A DNA stretch of 64,000 nucleotides from Thorsellia kenyensis (GTDB lineage: Bacteria > Pseudomonadota > Gammaproteobacteria > Enterobacterales > Thorselliaceae). The notes beneath the pieces were generated by a model. The model saw only the letters and a program-made list of their open reading frames with translations. It made no database searches and was not told where the DNA came from. How positions within the stretch are numbered: the stretch's first letter is position 1; each line of letters begins with the position of its first letter. Of this stretch, positions 44,007 to 53,736 are shown piece by piece. Made by a program: the position numbers and the translations under genes. The stretch spans positions 124,001 to 188,000 of the forward strand of contig NZ_JBHLXE010000100.1 of the NCBI RefSeq assembly GCF_042432445.1, written 5' to 3'.

Positions 44007-47000
44007 TTAATCAAATTCCAATAAAACACTTTCGTTACCTAGCAACATTTTTAAATCGTTTAATAAATCATCATTAGCCATAACTTTCCATTGTTCGCCT
44101 AAAACAATTCTGGCTCTAGCTTTTTCGGTCTGATAATAAATATGCAACGGAAGATTACCCCCTTGATGGGCATTTAAAATTGCTTTCAATTTAGGTAAAA
44201 ATGCTTCATTCAAACTTTTCTCACTTAAGGATAAACTAACACCTTTAGCATATTTTTCTCTTGCCTGACCGATATCAATAAGTTCTCTTACAATCATTTT
44301 ATTGCCACCATTAAAATCATCATGCATGACCGCACCCGTTGCAATTAATATTTTGTCCTTTTCTAAAAGATGGGTGAACTTTTCTAGTGCTTCAGTATAA
44401 AGCATTAAATCTAATCGACCCGATCTATCATCTAAGGTAATCAAACCAATACGACTGCCTTTTTTGGTCATTTTTACAGAGGCCGATAAGACTAATCCGC
44501 TTAACGTAATAACTTGGCCTTTACGTGTTGGCTGAACATCCTTAAGACTTACACCCGAAGTATAGCGCGACAGCTCTTTTAAATATTGAGTAATTGGATG
44601 ACCTGATAAATAAAGTCCTAATGTTTCTCGTTCTCCATCTAATACTTTCTGCTCTGGCCATGGCGCTACTATCGCATAGGATTGTTCGACTTGCTCAGGC
44701 TCTTCTGCTAGCACACCAAACATATCAAATTGGCCAACAGATTCTTGCTTTGCATGTTGTTCTGCCATTTTAATAGCGCTGTCTAAACTATTCATAAGTG
44801 CAGCCCGATGTGGACCTAATCTATCTAAAGCCCCCGCCATAATCAATTTTTCAATGACACGCTTACCTATTTTTTTTAGATCGACTCGAACGCAAAAATC
44901 AAAAATTTCTCTAAAAATCCCACTATTTTTTCTTGCCTCTAAAATAGCTTCTATAGGGCCCTCTCCAACACCTTTGATGGCACCTATACCATAAACTATT
45001 TCACCTTTTTCATTGACATGAAATTCATACTTACCACTGTTGATATCCGGTGGTAAAACAGTTAATCCCATTCTCAAACATTCATCAACTAATCCAACAA
45101 TTTTATCCGTATTATCCATGTCAGCCGTCATAACTGCAGCCATAAATTCAGCTGGATAGTGCGTTTTAAGCCAAAGAGTCTGATACGAGACTAAAGCATA
45201 AGCTGCTGAGTGCGATTTATTAAAACCATAACCTGCAAACTTTTCAACTAAATCAAAAATATGCATGGCTAACTCACCATCTACATTGTTTTTTTCAGCG
45301 CCTTCTTTAAAAATAGACCGCTGCTCAGCCATCTCCTCTGGTTTTTTCTTACCCATTGCACGACGAAGCATATCCGCTCCGCCAAGCGTATAGCCTGAGA
45401 GAACCTGGGCAATTTGCATCACTTGCTCTTGGTATAATATTATCCCATACGTAGGCTCAAGAACGGGTTGAAGACTTTCATGCTGCCAATTAATATCAGG
45501 GTAAGAAATTGCTTCTCTACCATGTTTACGGTCTATAAAGTTATCTACCATGCCTGATTGTAATGGACCGGGCCTAAATAATGCGACCAGAGCAATCATG
45601 TCTTCAAAACAGTCTGGTTGGAGTCTCTTAATTAAGTCTTTCATCCCTCTAGATTCCAACTGAAAAACTGCTGTTGTTTCAGAACGTTGAAGAAGAGCAA
45701 AAGACTTAGGACAAGTTAATGGTATACTTGCAATATTGACAAGTGGTTTATCTTCCCTAAGCAAACGGGCATTAATCATCTCTAATGCCCAATCAATGAT
45801 AGTTAGAGTTCTTAACCCTAAAAAGTCAAATTTAACCAAACCTGCGTATTCAACATCATTCTTGTCAAATTGAGTAACGGGATGTTTTCCTTCGCTATCA
45901 CAATATAATGGTGAAAAATCAATGATTTGGGTTGGCGCTATAACAACACCTCCAGCATGCTTGCCTGCATTTCTAGTCACTCCCTCTAACTGTCTTGCCA
46001 TATCTATAAGCGATTTGACTTCTTCATCAGATTCATACATGACTGATAATTGCGGTTCTACTTCAAAGGCTTTAGCCAGCGTCATGCCAGGATCTGGTGG
46101 GATCAATTTTGATATTCTATCAACAAAGCTATAAGGGTGGCCAAGTACGCGCCCCACATCGCGAATAACTGCTTTAGCGGCCATTGTTCCAAATGTTATG
46201 ATTTGGGATACGGCTTGCTGACCGTACATTTGAGCAACATGTTCTATGACTCTATCCCTCTTATCCATACAAAAATCGATATCAAAATCCGGCATCGACA
46301 CCCTTTCAGGATTTAAGAAACGTTCAAAGAGTAAATCATATTCTAAGGGATCTAAATCAGTAATTTTTAACGCATAAGCCACAAGTGAACCCGCACCAGA
46401 ACCTCTACCTGGTCCTACGGGAATACCATTATCTTTTGACCATTGGATGAATTCCATCACAATTAAAAAATAGCCAGGAAATCCCATTTGGTTGATGACT
46501 TGCAGCTCTACTTTTAGTCTTTCATCATACTCTCCCCTTTTTTGCAGACGCATCGCTTCATCAGGGAATAAAAATTCAAGTCTTTCTTCTAAACCTTCCT
46601 CAGCTTTTTTAACTAAATATTCTTTTTCAGTCATAGCGCCCGTTGGAAAACTAGGCAAGAAATATTCTCCTAGACGCAATTCAACGTTACATCTTTTCGC
46701 AATTTCGACAGAGTTGATAAGTGCCTCAGGAATATCTTTGAAAAGTTCGCACATCTCATCTTCAGATTTTAAATACTGCTCTTTTGAATAATTCTTTGGA
46801 CGTTTAGGATCATCTAATGTGTATCCATCATGTATCGCAACTCTAATTTCATGAGCGTCAAACTCATCAGCCTCAATAAAGCAAACATCATTGGTTGCAA
46901 CAACAGGCAAATCTTTTTTTTCTGCAAGTTCAATAGCTAAGTTAATGTAAATATTCTCTTCTTCACGCTGTGTTCTTATTAATTCTAAAAAGTATCGATT

Positions 47001-47489
47001 TGGGAAATAGGTTTGATAAAAATTCGTGTATTCATCAACTAAAGCGTGATTTTCTCGCAAAAGGGCTATTCCTACGTCCCCTTTATTAGCCCCTGACAGA
47101 ATAATAATTCCTTCATTTAAATCTCTTAACCATTCTCTTTGAATATAAGGCCCCTCTTCCCTATAACCTTGCTGATAAGCCTTGGAAATCAGTGCTGTAA
47201 TATTTTTGTAACCTGTCTCATTTTGAGCAAGTAATGTAAATTTACAATAGGTTGCGCCAAGGGCGCCATCTAAAAGCTGTAAATCTACACCTATGATAGG
47301 TTTTATCCCCTGCCCATGCGCATCTCCATAAAATTTAACTAATCCACATAGATTAGAAAAATCTGTCAAAGCAACAGCAGGCATGTTTTTTTGCGCAATT
47401 GCTTTCATTAATGGTTTAGTTTTAGCCAGTCCGTCTCGCATAGAATAATCACTATGGACATGTAGGTGTATAAATTTAGGATCGTTCAT
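44007..47489 (-). CDS. dnaE: DNA polymerase III subunit alpha
   Basis: The catalytic subunit of the replicative polymerase. The 1160 residues (same size as E. coli) begin with the PHP domain (FIHLHVHSDYSMRDGLAK). The polymerase core follows (GPGRGSGAGSLVAYAL, the catalytic PDFDIDFCMDKRD, and QLEGVTRNAGKHAGGVVIAP). Then come the beta-binding region with QFDMFG near residue 915, an OB-fold domain (GQVITLSGLVLSASVKMTKKG) and the C-terminal tau-binding region. It stands apart from the lpxD-lpxA-lpxB-rnhB-dnaE order of E. coli and instead lies between the flagellar genes and the DUF523 gene. Confidence 0.98.
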   Translation of the reverse strand: MNDPKFIHLHVHSDYSMRDGLAKTKPLMKAIAQKNMPAVALTDFSNLCGLVKFYGDAHGQGIKPIIGVDLQLLDGALGATYCKFTLLAQNETGYKNITALISKAYQQGYREEGPYIQREWLRDLNEGIIILSGANKGDVGIALLRENHALVDEYTNFYQTYFPNRYFLELIRTQREEENIYINLAIELAEKKDLPVVATNDVCFIEADEFDAHEIRVAIHDGYTLDDPKRPKNYSKEQYLKSEDEMCELFKDIPEALINSVEIAKRCNVELRLGEYFLPSFPTGAMTEKEYLVKKAEEGLEERLEFLFPDEAMRLQKRGEYDERLKVELQVINQMGFPGYFLIVMEFIQWSKDNGIPVGPGRGSGAGSLVAYALKITDLDPLEYDLLFERFLNPERVSMPDFDIDFCMDKRDRVIEHVAQMYGQQAVSQIITFGTMAAKAVIRDVGRVLGHPYSFVDRISKLIPPDPGMTLAKAFEVEPQLSVMYESDEEVKSLIDMARQLEGVTRNAGKHAGGVVIAPTQIIDFSPLYCDSEGKHPVTQFDKNDVEYAGLVKFDFLGLRTLTIIDWALEMINARLLREDKPLVNIASIPLTCPKSFALLQRSETTAVFQLESRGMKDLIKRLQPDCFEDMIALVALFRPGPLQSGMVDNFIDRKHGREAISYPDINWQHESLQPVLEPTYGIILYQEQVMQIAQVLSGYTLGGADMLRRAMGKKKPEEMAEQRSIFKEGAEKNNVDGELAMHIFDLVEKFAGYGFNKSHSAAYALVSYQTLWLKTHYPAEFMAAVMTADMDNTDKIVGLVDECLRMGLTVLPPDINSGKYEFHVNEKGEIVYGIGAIKGVGEGPIEAILEARKNSGIFREIFDFCVRVDLKKIGKRVIEKLIMAGALDRLGPHRAALMNSLDSAIKMAEQHAKQESVGQFDMFGVLAEEPEQVEQSYAIVAPWPEQKVLDGERETLGLYLSGHPITQYLKELSRYTSGVSLKDVQPTRKGQVITLSGLVLSASVKMTKKGSRIGLITLDDRSGRLDLMLYTEALEKFTHLLEKDKILIATGAVMHDDFNGGNKMIVRELIDIGQAREKYAKGVSLSLSEKSLNEAFLPKLKAILNAHQGGNLPLHIYYQTEKARARIVLGEQWKVMANDDLLNDLKMLLGNESVLLEFD

Positions 47490-47530
47490 TACAATTTCCA
47501 GTACGTTAATAATTAGCTTTTACGCAAAAA

Positions 47531-48481
47531 TCAATAGCCATATCTTAAACGTAATGTTTCAGGATAAGGGTTAAAATATCTTTGAGATTTTAAATAGGTT
47601 ATATCGAACATATTCATATAGTGAATAAATAGTGTCAAAGGCGATAAAAGCGGCAATAGCCCTTTATGGTATCTTAATACCACGTCACTTAATTCTGCTT
47701 TTTGCTCAGGAGTTAAAAATTTTTTAAAATATCCCTGTATATGCATAAGTACATTGGTGTGATTTCTTCGGTTTGCAATCTTTGACATTGTCTCCATTAA
47801 TTGCAAACGGTACTCTGCATAAAATTTAGCCAAATCATCATGGGTATTTAATTGCGCTATTTTTTTGCCAAGTAGACGATAATCAGATTGACTATGGGAA
47901 AGAAGGATTAACTTATACTGAGTATGAAACTGTACAAATTTTGCTTTAGTTAATCCATTTTGCATTATTGTTTGTAATTCATGTAGGGCAAATATCCTCC
48001 CAACAAAATTTTCTCGAATCAATGGATCATTTAGCCTTCCATCCTCTTCGATGGGTAACCATGGGAATTTTTTAATCAAAGCTGATGTGTAAATTCCTGT
48101 ACCAATTTTTTTATTACTTTTATCTACTGGATTATATATTCTTACTCTCTCTAGTCCGCAACTAGGGGATTTAGCACACACAATATAACCTGATAAAAGT
48201 GGAAATTGCTCGAATGTTTTTTCAGAAAATTGATTCATTTTTTCAGTATAATCTTCTGATTCATCCTGACTTAAAGTCATTCTAATTTGGTTATCAATTA
48301 GATTGAGTCTCAGCGCTGGTCTCGGAGAAGGCATGCCAATACCCATTTCTGGGCATACGTCTATATAATCAACAAAATCGGCAAGGGATTTCATGGCAAA
48401 ATGAAATCCCTTATGGCCACCATCAAATCTAACTGCTTGTCCTAAAAGACAACTACTTATTCCGATAGCTAATTTGCTCAA
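47531..48481 (-). CDS. DUF523 and DUF1722 domain protein (YbgA-related)
   Basis: A 316-residue protein joining two families. Residues about 3-155 are DUF523, the family of the thiouracil desulfidase TudS. It has conserved cysteines C11 (SSCLLG), C43 (DVCPE), C102 and C108 (CAKSPSCGL), which suit an iron-sulfur cluster. Residues about 185-305 are DUF1722, represented in E. coli by YbgA. The fusion is common in bacteria; the substrate is unknown. The start is TTG 48481 with GAGG five bases upstream. It is 41 bases upstream of dnaE's start region and follows lysA by 23 bases, so it may belong to a lysA transcript. Confidence 0.88.
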   Translation of the reverse strand: MSKLAIGISSCLLGQAVRFDGGHKGFHFAMKSLADFVDYIDVCPEMGIGMPSPRPALRLNLIDNQIRMTLSQDESEDYTEKMNQFSEKTFEQFPLLSGYIVCAKSPSCGLERVRIYNPVDKSNKKIGTGIYTSALIKKFPWLPIEEDGRLNDPLIRENFVGRIFALHELQTIMQNGLTKAKFVQFHTQYKLILLSHSQSDYRLLGKKIAQLNTHDDLAKFYAEYRLQLMETMSKIANRRNHTNVLMHIQGYFKKFLTPEQKAELSDVVLRYHKGLLPLLSPLTLFIHYMNMFDITYLKSQRYFNPYPETLRLRYGY

Positions 48482-48504
48482 AGAAACCTCTTTTTACTTT
48501 AATT

Positions 48505-49782
48505 TTATTCTTCTAATCCTAACAAATCTTGAACACTTTGTTTTCTTCTAATTTGTTTAATCTCACCTCCATCAATTGCGTATTCAGCAATAAGTGGTCT
48601 TGAGTTATAATTTGAGGACATAGAAGCACCGTAAGCACCAGCATCATGAAAAACTAAGTAGTCATTTACATCAGCAGTCGGTAGAAGTCGCTGTTCAACC
48701 ACTCCCCCCTCTTTTTGAGTAAAAACATCACCTGACTCACAAAGCGGTCCTGCAACTACTGTAGGTATAAGATCATTTGCATTACCTTCAAACCAATCTG
48801 TTTGTTGGCTATTAGCTTTTATAATTGAAATTGCATGGTAACTACCGTACATAGCTGGCCTCATCAAATCATTAAAGCCTGCATCAACAAGGACAAATTT
48901 ATGACACCCCATAAATTTAGTGGCATGGATCTTAGACACAAGAATTCCTGATTGAGCAACTAAAAAACGCCCTGGTTCAATCTCAAGGGTAACCTTATGC
49001 CCTAATTCTGTTTCAATTGTTTTTCTGGCCGTGTCCCATAATTTGAAATAATTATCGGTATCTATTGTGGCATCACCTTCTTTATAAGGAATTGATAATC
49101 CACCACCCGCTGATATTGCTAAAAGATCATGACCAGCAGACTTAACAATTCTAGCTTGTGCTATCATTGCATCACACACTGATTTTAAATGCTCATAATC
49201 AACGCCCGACCCAATATGCATATGTAAGCCTAATAGTTTTAAATTATATTTTTTTAACAGTTCTAAAGCGAGTAGTAAATCAGCATGCCAAATTCCATGT
49301 TTACTATTTTCACCCCCAGTATTTGTCTTTTGGCTATGGCCGTGGCCAAACCCTGGGTTAATTCTTAACCACACAGGATGACCTGGAGATAATGTTCCTA
49401 ACTGCTGTAGCATATCAATTGAACCCGTATTTACAGGGATATGGTGTTTTATAACTAACTCTAGCGTAGACTGGTTAATTACATCTGCTGTAAATACAAT
49501 ACTGTCCGCTTTAGCAAGATTACTATAACCCGCTTTTAAAGCCCTTAAAATTTCACCTTCAGAAACTGCATCAACGCAAACTTTCTCAGCATTCATTAAT
49601 TTCAACGTATGAATATTGGAATTTGCTTTTTGAGCGAAACGAATTACATCAAACTGCCTTAGTTTTTTAATTTGCTCTCTTATAGTATCAAAATCATAAA
49701 TCCAATAAGGAGATTTTTCTTGTTCATAAATATCGACAAGAACAGATGCTTTAAATAGTTTGGTTTGTAAATGTTTATGCAT
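48505..49782 (-). CDS. lysA: Diaminopimelate decarboxylase
   Basis: A PLP enzyme that makes L-lysine from meso-DAP. The 425 residues contain the PLP lysine K52 in RFAQKANSN, HMHIGSGVDY, SAGGGLSIPYK, EIEPGRFLVAQSG and the dimer active-site CESGDVF. The close match of QFDVIRFAQKANSNIH to the E. coli block supports the Enterobacteria-type enzyme. No lysR lies next to it, unlike E. coli, and the 108-base upstream gap is too short for a lysine riboswitch. Confidence 0.97.
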   Translation of the reverse strand: MHKHLQTKLFKASVLVDIYEQEKSPYWIYDFDTIREQIKKLRQFDVIRFAQKANSNIHTLKLMNAEKVCVDAVSEGEILRALKAGYSNLAKADSIVFTADVINQSTLELVIKHHIPVNTGSIDMLQQLGTLSPGHPVWLRINPGFGHGHSQKTNTGGENSKHGIWHADLLLALELLKKYNLKLLGLHMHIGSGVDYEHLKSVCDAMIAQARIVKSAGHDLLAISAGGGLSIPYKEGDATIDTDNYFKLWDTARKTIETELGHKVTLEIEPGRFLVAQSGILVSKIHATKFMGCHKFVLVDAGFNDLMRPAMYGSYHAISIIKANSQQTDWFEGNANDLIPTVVAGPLCESGDVFTQKEGGVVEQRLLPTADVNDYLVFHDAGAYGASMSSNYNSRPLIAEYAIDGGEIKQIRRKQSVQDLLGLEE

Positions 49783-49890
49783 AATAAATACCTATGAGTC
49801 ATCTTTAATAATTAGCTATAATTACAATCGTCTTATTGTATGATTTTCTTATTCTAAATGATATATCTTTTATCTTAGTATACCTAGATT

Positions 49891-49926
49891 AAAAAAAAAG
49901 ACCTGCTTTTGCAGGTCTTTTTTTTT
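49891..49926. terminator. Terminator between flgL and lysA
   Basis: GACCTGC and GCAGGTC form a tight stem with a TTTT loop, flanked by A-run and T-run on each side, so it can work in either direction. On the minus strand it follows flgL by 15 bases and ends the flagellar operon before lysA. Confidence 0.9.
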
Positions 49927-49940
49927 AATGATTCTGATTT

Positions 49941-50903
49941 TTATCTCGCTAAGGAGAATAAAGAAAGTCCTTTCATATCCATGAAGGTCTGGTAAGAGGC
50001 CTGTAAAGAATTTAAATTCAGCATATAATCAGATATACCTTTAGCCGCATCTAAATCCACAAGATCGGATATACGTTCTTGACCTGCTAGTTTTTGCTGA
50101 GCACCTAGATCATCCAAATTATCCAACTCTCTTAAAGAAAGTCCCATCTCCGTTTGGACCCGACCAATATTTTCAATGGCATTAGTAATACCACGGTTAG
50201 CTGTTGCTAACGCGTCACCTAGTGCATCAAATGCTGGCTGCCCAGCTGTAGTCGGAGTTTTTAATACGGCAATAAGTTTATCTAATGTATCAAATACACC
50301 ATTGACACCAGAAGGTGTCCCATCAGGCTCTTCAATAGGATTTGAAGGCATACCTACAAAAATATCATCACCTAAAAAAGATACATTGAGTTCTCTTTGC
50401 GCCTCAACTTTTTGCGAAATGGGAGTATCACCGCCTTGATAGACAATTACACCTGATGCATCTTCTACAAAGGGAACTGTATCAGTTTTAAATCCAGAAA
50501 AAATATAATTTCCAAGACCATCACGAGTATTCGCAAGACCTAACAGTTCACTTTTGAGGCCTTCTAATTTATTTGCAAGAATTTCTCTATCTTCATCAGA
50601 CATTGTTCCATTACCTGCATTAACAATTGTGGTCTTAATTTCAATCAGGTTAGTATTAACGTTTTGCATCACATTTTCAGAAAGTGCGATACTAGATTGT
50701 GCAAAACTTCTAGCAGTAGAGTATTGAGCATTCAAACCTAAAGACTGTTGTAATCTGACTGCTTGAGATGCTGCAAGAGCGTCATCAGAGGGATTAACAA
50801 CCCTTTTCATAGTTGATAGGCTTAGACCCGCTGATAGCCATTTTTGATTTGAAGAATTAATAATGTTTGTTTGCTGTTGATACATCATACTAGTACTTAT
50901 CAT
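49941..50903 (-). CDS. flgL: Flagellar hook-filament junction protein FlgL (HAP3)
   Basis: It joins filament to hook above FlgK. The 320 residues share the flagellin-like N terminus (STSMMYQQQTNIINSSNQKWLSAG and RVVNPSDDALAASQAVRLQQ). A variable middle follows, then a C-terminal helix with DLDAAKGISDYMLNLNSLQASYQT. It is the last gene of the flg operon, 29 bases after flgK and 15 bases before the terminator. Confidence 0.96.
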   Translation of the reverse strand: MISTSMMYQQQTNIINSSNQKWLSAGLSLSTMKRVVNPSDDALAASQAVRLQQSLGLNAQYSTARSFAQSSIALSENVMQNVNTNLIEIKTTIVNAGNGTMSDEDREILANKLEGLKSELLGLANTRDGLGNYIFSGFKTDTVPFVEDASGVIVYQGGDTPISQKVEAQRELNVSFLGDDIFVGMPSNPIEEPDGTPSGVNGVFDTLDKLIAVLKTPTTAGQPAFDALGDALATANRGITNAIENIGRVQTEMGLSLRELDNLDDLGAQQKLAGQERISDLVDLDAAKGISDYMLNLNSLQASYQTFMDMKGLSLFSLAR

Positions 50904-50932
50904 ATTTTATCCTTGAATTTCTTCTAAAATGA

Positions 50933-52585
50933 TTATCTTATACTTAAAATCGCATTAAACATGGTAGAGGCAGTTTTTATGACCTCAGCACTTGCTTGAT
51001 AATGTTGAACGTATTTTTGCAAATCAACGTACTCTTGATCTTTATTCACACCCGAAAGATTTTGCTGCTCCATTGTGAGTTGATTAACAATATTTTCTTG
51101 GGCACGGAAGTTAATCTCTGCAGCCTTAGTTGACGTACCAATAACACCAACAACTTTTGCATAAGCTGTATTAAATGTTGAAGATCCTCCAACAAGATTT
51201 TGATTTTGCAAATCTAGCAAAGCTTTAGCATTAGTATTATCACTAGGTCCACTGTCAGGGGCACTTGCAGCAGCTAGTTCAGAAGGATCTTTAATCAGTA
51301 AACCTAAACCAGTTATCGCATCAGAGGTGGGTTTTAACTTAAAACTATCACCAACTTCCAAGTCAGCTTCATTATTAATTTCTATTTGAATACCTTCAAA
51401 TTCTACAACAACTGGCACAGTACCGGTAACCATGGGAGGGATAACGGTACCATCAGAGAGACGCGTTACCTGCCATTGTCCCGCTCCCATATAATCCAGT
51501 CGATAATCCGTACCTTGCATTTTCGGGGTATCCACTCTAGAAATTTGTTGAATAAAAGCAGTCCCTTTATTATTGTTATTAGAGAAAGCGACGGGTGAAC
51601 CTAATGAAAAAACTTCTTTACCCGGTTCGCCGTTTAAATCAAATCCCTGCATATGCTGCTTATTAAATTGATCAGCAAACACCATGGCAATTTGATTGAT
51701 TTGATTTCGGGTTGTATCTAGTGTATCTCTAAATTGATACAGACCGCCTAGTTCACCTGAACGAATTTGGCTTTCTGGAATCTCAAAATTAATCCCTGGA
51801 CTTGGGGAATATCCTACAGCCATTCTCGTTGGATCTGCACTTGATACGACAACTGATATTTTACCCGCTTGATTTCCTTGTACCAAGGATAAACCATTAG
51901 AAAATGATACATTGTAAGCGCCATTTTGTTCGGTGACCTGAACACCAACCAACTTATTAAGTTCAGTGACTAATTGATCTCTTTTATCCAGTAACTGATT
52001 AGGCTCTTGACCTGCCGTCAAGCCCCTCGCTTTTGTTATTTCAAGATTCAAATTGGCGATTTGCTCAGCATAGACATTAACTTGACCAACAATATCTTTC
52101 ATCGATGTATTAATGCCTTCATCAAGCTCTCTTAAATAGTTATCGACAAAACCAAATTGCGCAACTAAACTCTCTGCAGTACCTATTACGGTTTGGCGGG
52201 CAGCTGAATCAGCAGGATTACTGACCATATTTTGAACATTATTGAAGAACTCTTGGAGTCCATCAGAAAGATTATTCGTATTATTAGCTAATAAATTATC
52301 AATCTGTCTTAATTGGTCATACACCATTGATTGGGAGGAGTTTAGTGCCTGTGCTGTCCTCAGTTGCTTATTAACAAATTGATCAAACAATCTATCTACA
52401 GACAGTACCTTTGCACCATTACCTATAAAACCAGAAGTTGAGCCTGTTGGACGTTGATCAGCAATAGAAACAACTTGTCTGTTATAACCCGGAGTCGTTA
52501 AATTAGCTATATTATTACTAACAGTATTAATTCCCATTTGGGAAACGTTGATGCCTGACAAGCCTATGCCAAGTAAATTAGACAT
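50933..52585 (-). CDS. flgK: Flagellar hook-filament junction protein FlgK (HAP1)
   Basis: It forms the first junction ring between hook and filament. From ATG 52585 it has 550 residues. The N-terminal rod-hook motif reads GLSGINVSQMGINTVSNNIANLTTPGYNRQ, and the C-terminal region ends VQHYQASAEVIKTASTMFNAIL. GGAG lies seven bases before this ATG, so the longer frame to 52600 is rejected. A sigma-28-like promoter begins 48 bases upstream. Confidence 0.96.
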   Translation of the reverse strand: MSNLLGIGLSGINVSQMGINTVSNNIANLTTPGYNRQVVSIADQRPTGSTSGFIGNGAKVLSVDRLFDQFVNKQLRTAQALNSSQSMVYDQLRQIDNLLANNTNNLSDGLQEFFNNVQNMVSNPADSAARQTVIGTAESLVAQFGFVDNYLRELDEGINTSMKDIVGQVNVYAEQIANLNLEITKARGLTAGQEPNQLLDKRDQLVTELNKLVGVQVTEQNGAYNVSFSNGLSLVQGNQAGKISVVVSSADPTRMAVGYSPSPGINFEIPESQIRSGELGGLYQFRDTLDTTRNQINQIAMVFADQFNKQHMQGFDLNGEPGKEVFSLGSPVAFSNNNNKGTAFIQQISRVDTPKMQGTDYRLDYMGAGQWQVTRLSDGTVIPPMVTGTVPVVVEFEGIQIEINNEADLEVGDSFKLKPTSDAITGLGLLIKDPSELAAASAPDSGPSDNTNAKALLDLQNQNLVGGSSTFNTAYAKVVGVIGTSTKAAEINFRAQENIVNQLTMEQQNLSGVNKDQEYVDLQKYVQHYQASAEVIKTASTMFNAILSIR

Positions 52586-52632
52586 ATCTAACTCCTTCAA
52601 ATGATAATAAGATTATTTTGTATTTACTTTTT

Positions 52633-52659
52633 AAATCGACTCAAGATGACAAAACTTTA
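52633..52659 (-). promoter_or_regulatory. Sigma-28 (FliA) promoter of flgKL
   Basis: On the minus strand TAAAGTTT (8/8 to the FliA -35) and GTCGATTT (5/8 to GCCGATAA) are 11 bases apart. It lies in the 111-base flgJ-flgK gap, so flgKL can be switched on with the late class. Confidence 0.82.
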
Positions 52660-52696
52660 ACTTTTCAAAAGCTATCCTGCAGTCTTTATCATTATT

Positions 52697-53734
52697 TTAC
52701 AATCTTAACGTTTGAATCTGATTATACTGTTTTGCTACTTTGTTAGACTCGGATTTTAGTTGACCAAGGATCGAAATAAGTTTATTTGCATAATTAGGAT
52801 CCGTTGCATAACCCGCTTTTTGTATTTCAATTGCCGCTTTTTCTGCATTTGGGGCAGTAAGTACATGCTTATATCTTGGGTTTTGAGTAATTAAATCAAC
52901 ATAATCAGATAATGCGTGTTGATAATTATTGTAAACTCTGAATTTTGCTCTTACTTTTTGATATGAACCGTCAATAAATTCAGTGGTTAATATTTCAGTG
53001 GTTTTTCCTTGCCAACTTTTACCTGCTTTAATGCCAAAAAGATTATGACTTGGTTCACCTGTATGGGTTTTTATTTCACTTTTTCCCCATCCTGATTCAA
53101 GAGCAGCCTGTGCTAAAATTAAATTAGGATGAATACCCGTATCTTTACTCGCAAGTTGTGCTGGGCCAGTCAGTTTATTAACGAAGTCTTTTGCTCCTTC
53201 AAAAACTCCCTTTGCAAAAGCACCTGTTTTTTCACTGATATTAGCAGCGTAATTTTCCATTTTCTCTTTCGCATAACGGATGGTATCGTAATTACTTCTA
53301 AATGCGATGGTACCTTCTTGTTTATGCTCTTGTATCAATATAGGCTGATTTTCATTAATCAGTAAATTATTTAACTTTTCAAGGGGGAGTCCTGCTGGGT
53401 ATTTTTCAGCAACTTCGGTTAAAGAGGAAGGATTTTGAGATAATTCAATATTTTTTATCAACTCATTAGCAAAGCCAACACCGCTTTTAGAAAGTTCTTG
53501 TGCTAATTGTTGGTCATATAATGAGTAATATAAATCAGTTTGATCGCTATTAAACAAGCTGTCTTTTGGAATTGCAGAACGCATGCTTTTAAGCATCATA
53601 TTAAGAAACACGCCTTCAACTTGTTTAGCTACTTCTTTGATATGACCATTAGGATCTTTTGCTACTGCTGTTTTTAATTGATTTAATCCGTTAGCATCGT
53701 AAGAAGCAGAAAGTAAATCAAACTGATTATTCAT
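52697..53734 (-). CDS. flgJ: Peptidoglycan hydrolase and rod-cap protein FlgJ
   Basis: It caps the growing rod and opens murein for it. The 345 residues have an N-terminal rod-binding domain (about 25-110, with EGVFLNMMLKSMRSAIPKDSLF) and a C-terminal glucosaminidase domain (about 190-335, ILAQAALESGWGKSEI, NLFGIKAGKSWQG). The linker between them (about 110-185) is longer than in E. coli FlgJ (313 residues). It has no signal peptide, as FlgJ is exported by the flagellar system. The flgI stop is two bases before its ATG region, so translation is coupled. Confidence 0.95.
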   Translation of the reverse strand: MNNQFDLLSASYDANGLNQLKTAVAKDPNGHIKEVAKQVEGVFLNMMLKSMRSAIPKDSLFNSDQTDLYYSLYDQQLAQELSKSGVGFANELIKNIELSQNPSSLTEVAEKYPAGLPLEKLNNLLINENQPILIQEHKQEGTIAFRSNYDTIRYAKEKMENYAANISEKTGAFAKGVFEGAKDFVNKLTGPAQLASKDTGIHPNLILAQAALESGWGKSEIKTHTGEPSHNLFGIKAGKSWQGKTTEILTTEFIDGSYQKVRAKFRVYNNYQHALSDYVDLITQNPRYKHVLTAPNAEKAAIEIQKAGYATDPNYANKLISILGQLKSESNKVAKQYNQIQTLRL

Positions 53735-53736
53735 TA

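Noticed and set aside
49783..49890. Lysine riboswitch upstream of lysA
   Set aside because: The gap is only about 108 bases before a terminator, too short for an L-box aptamer with expression platform.
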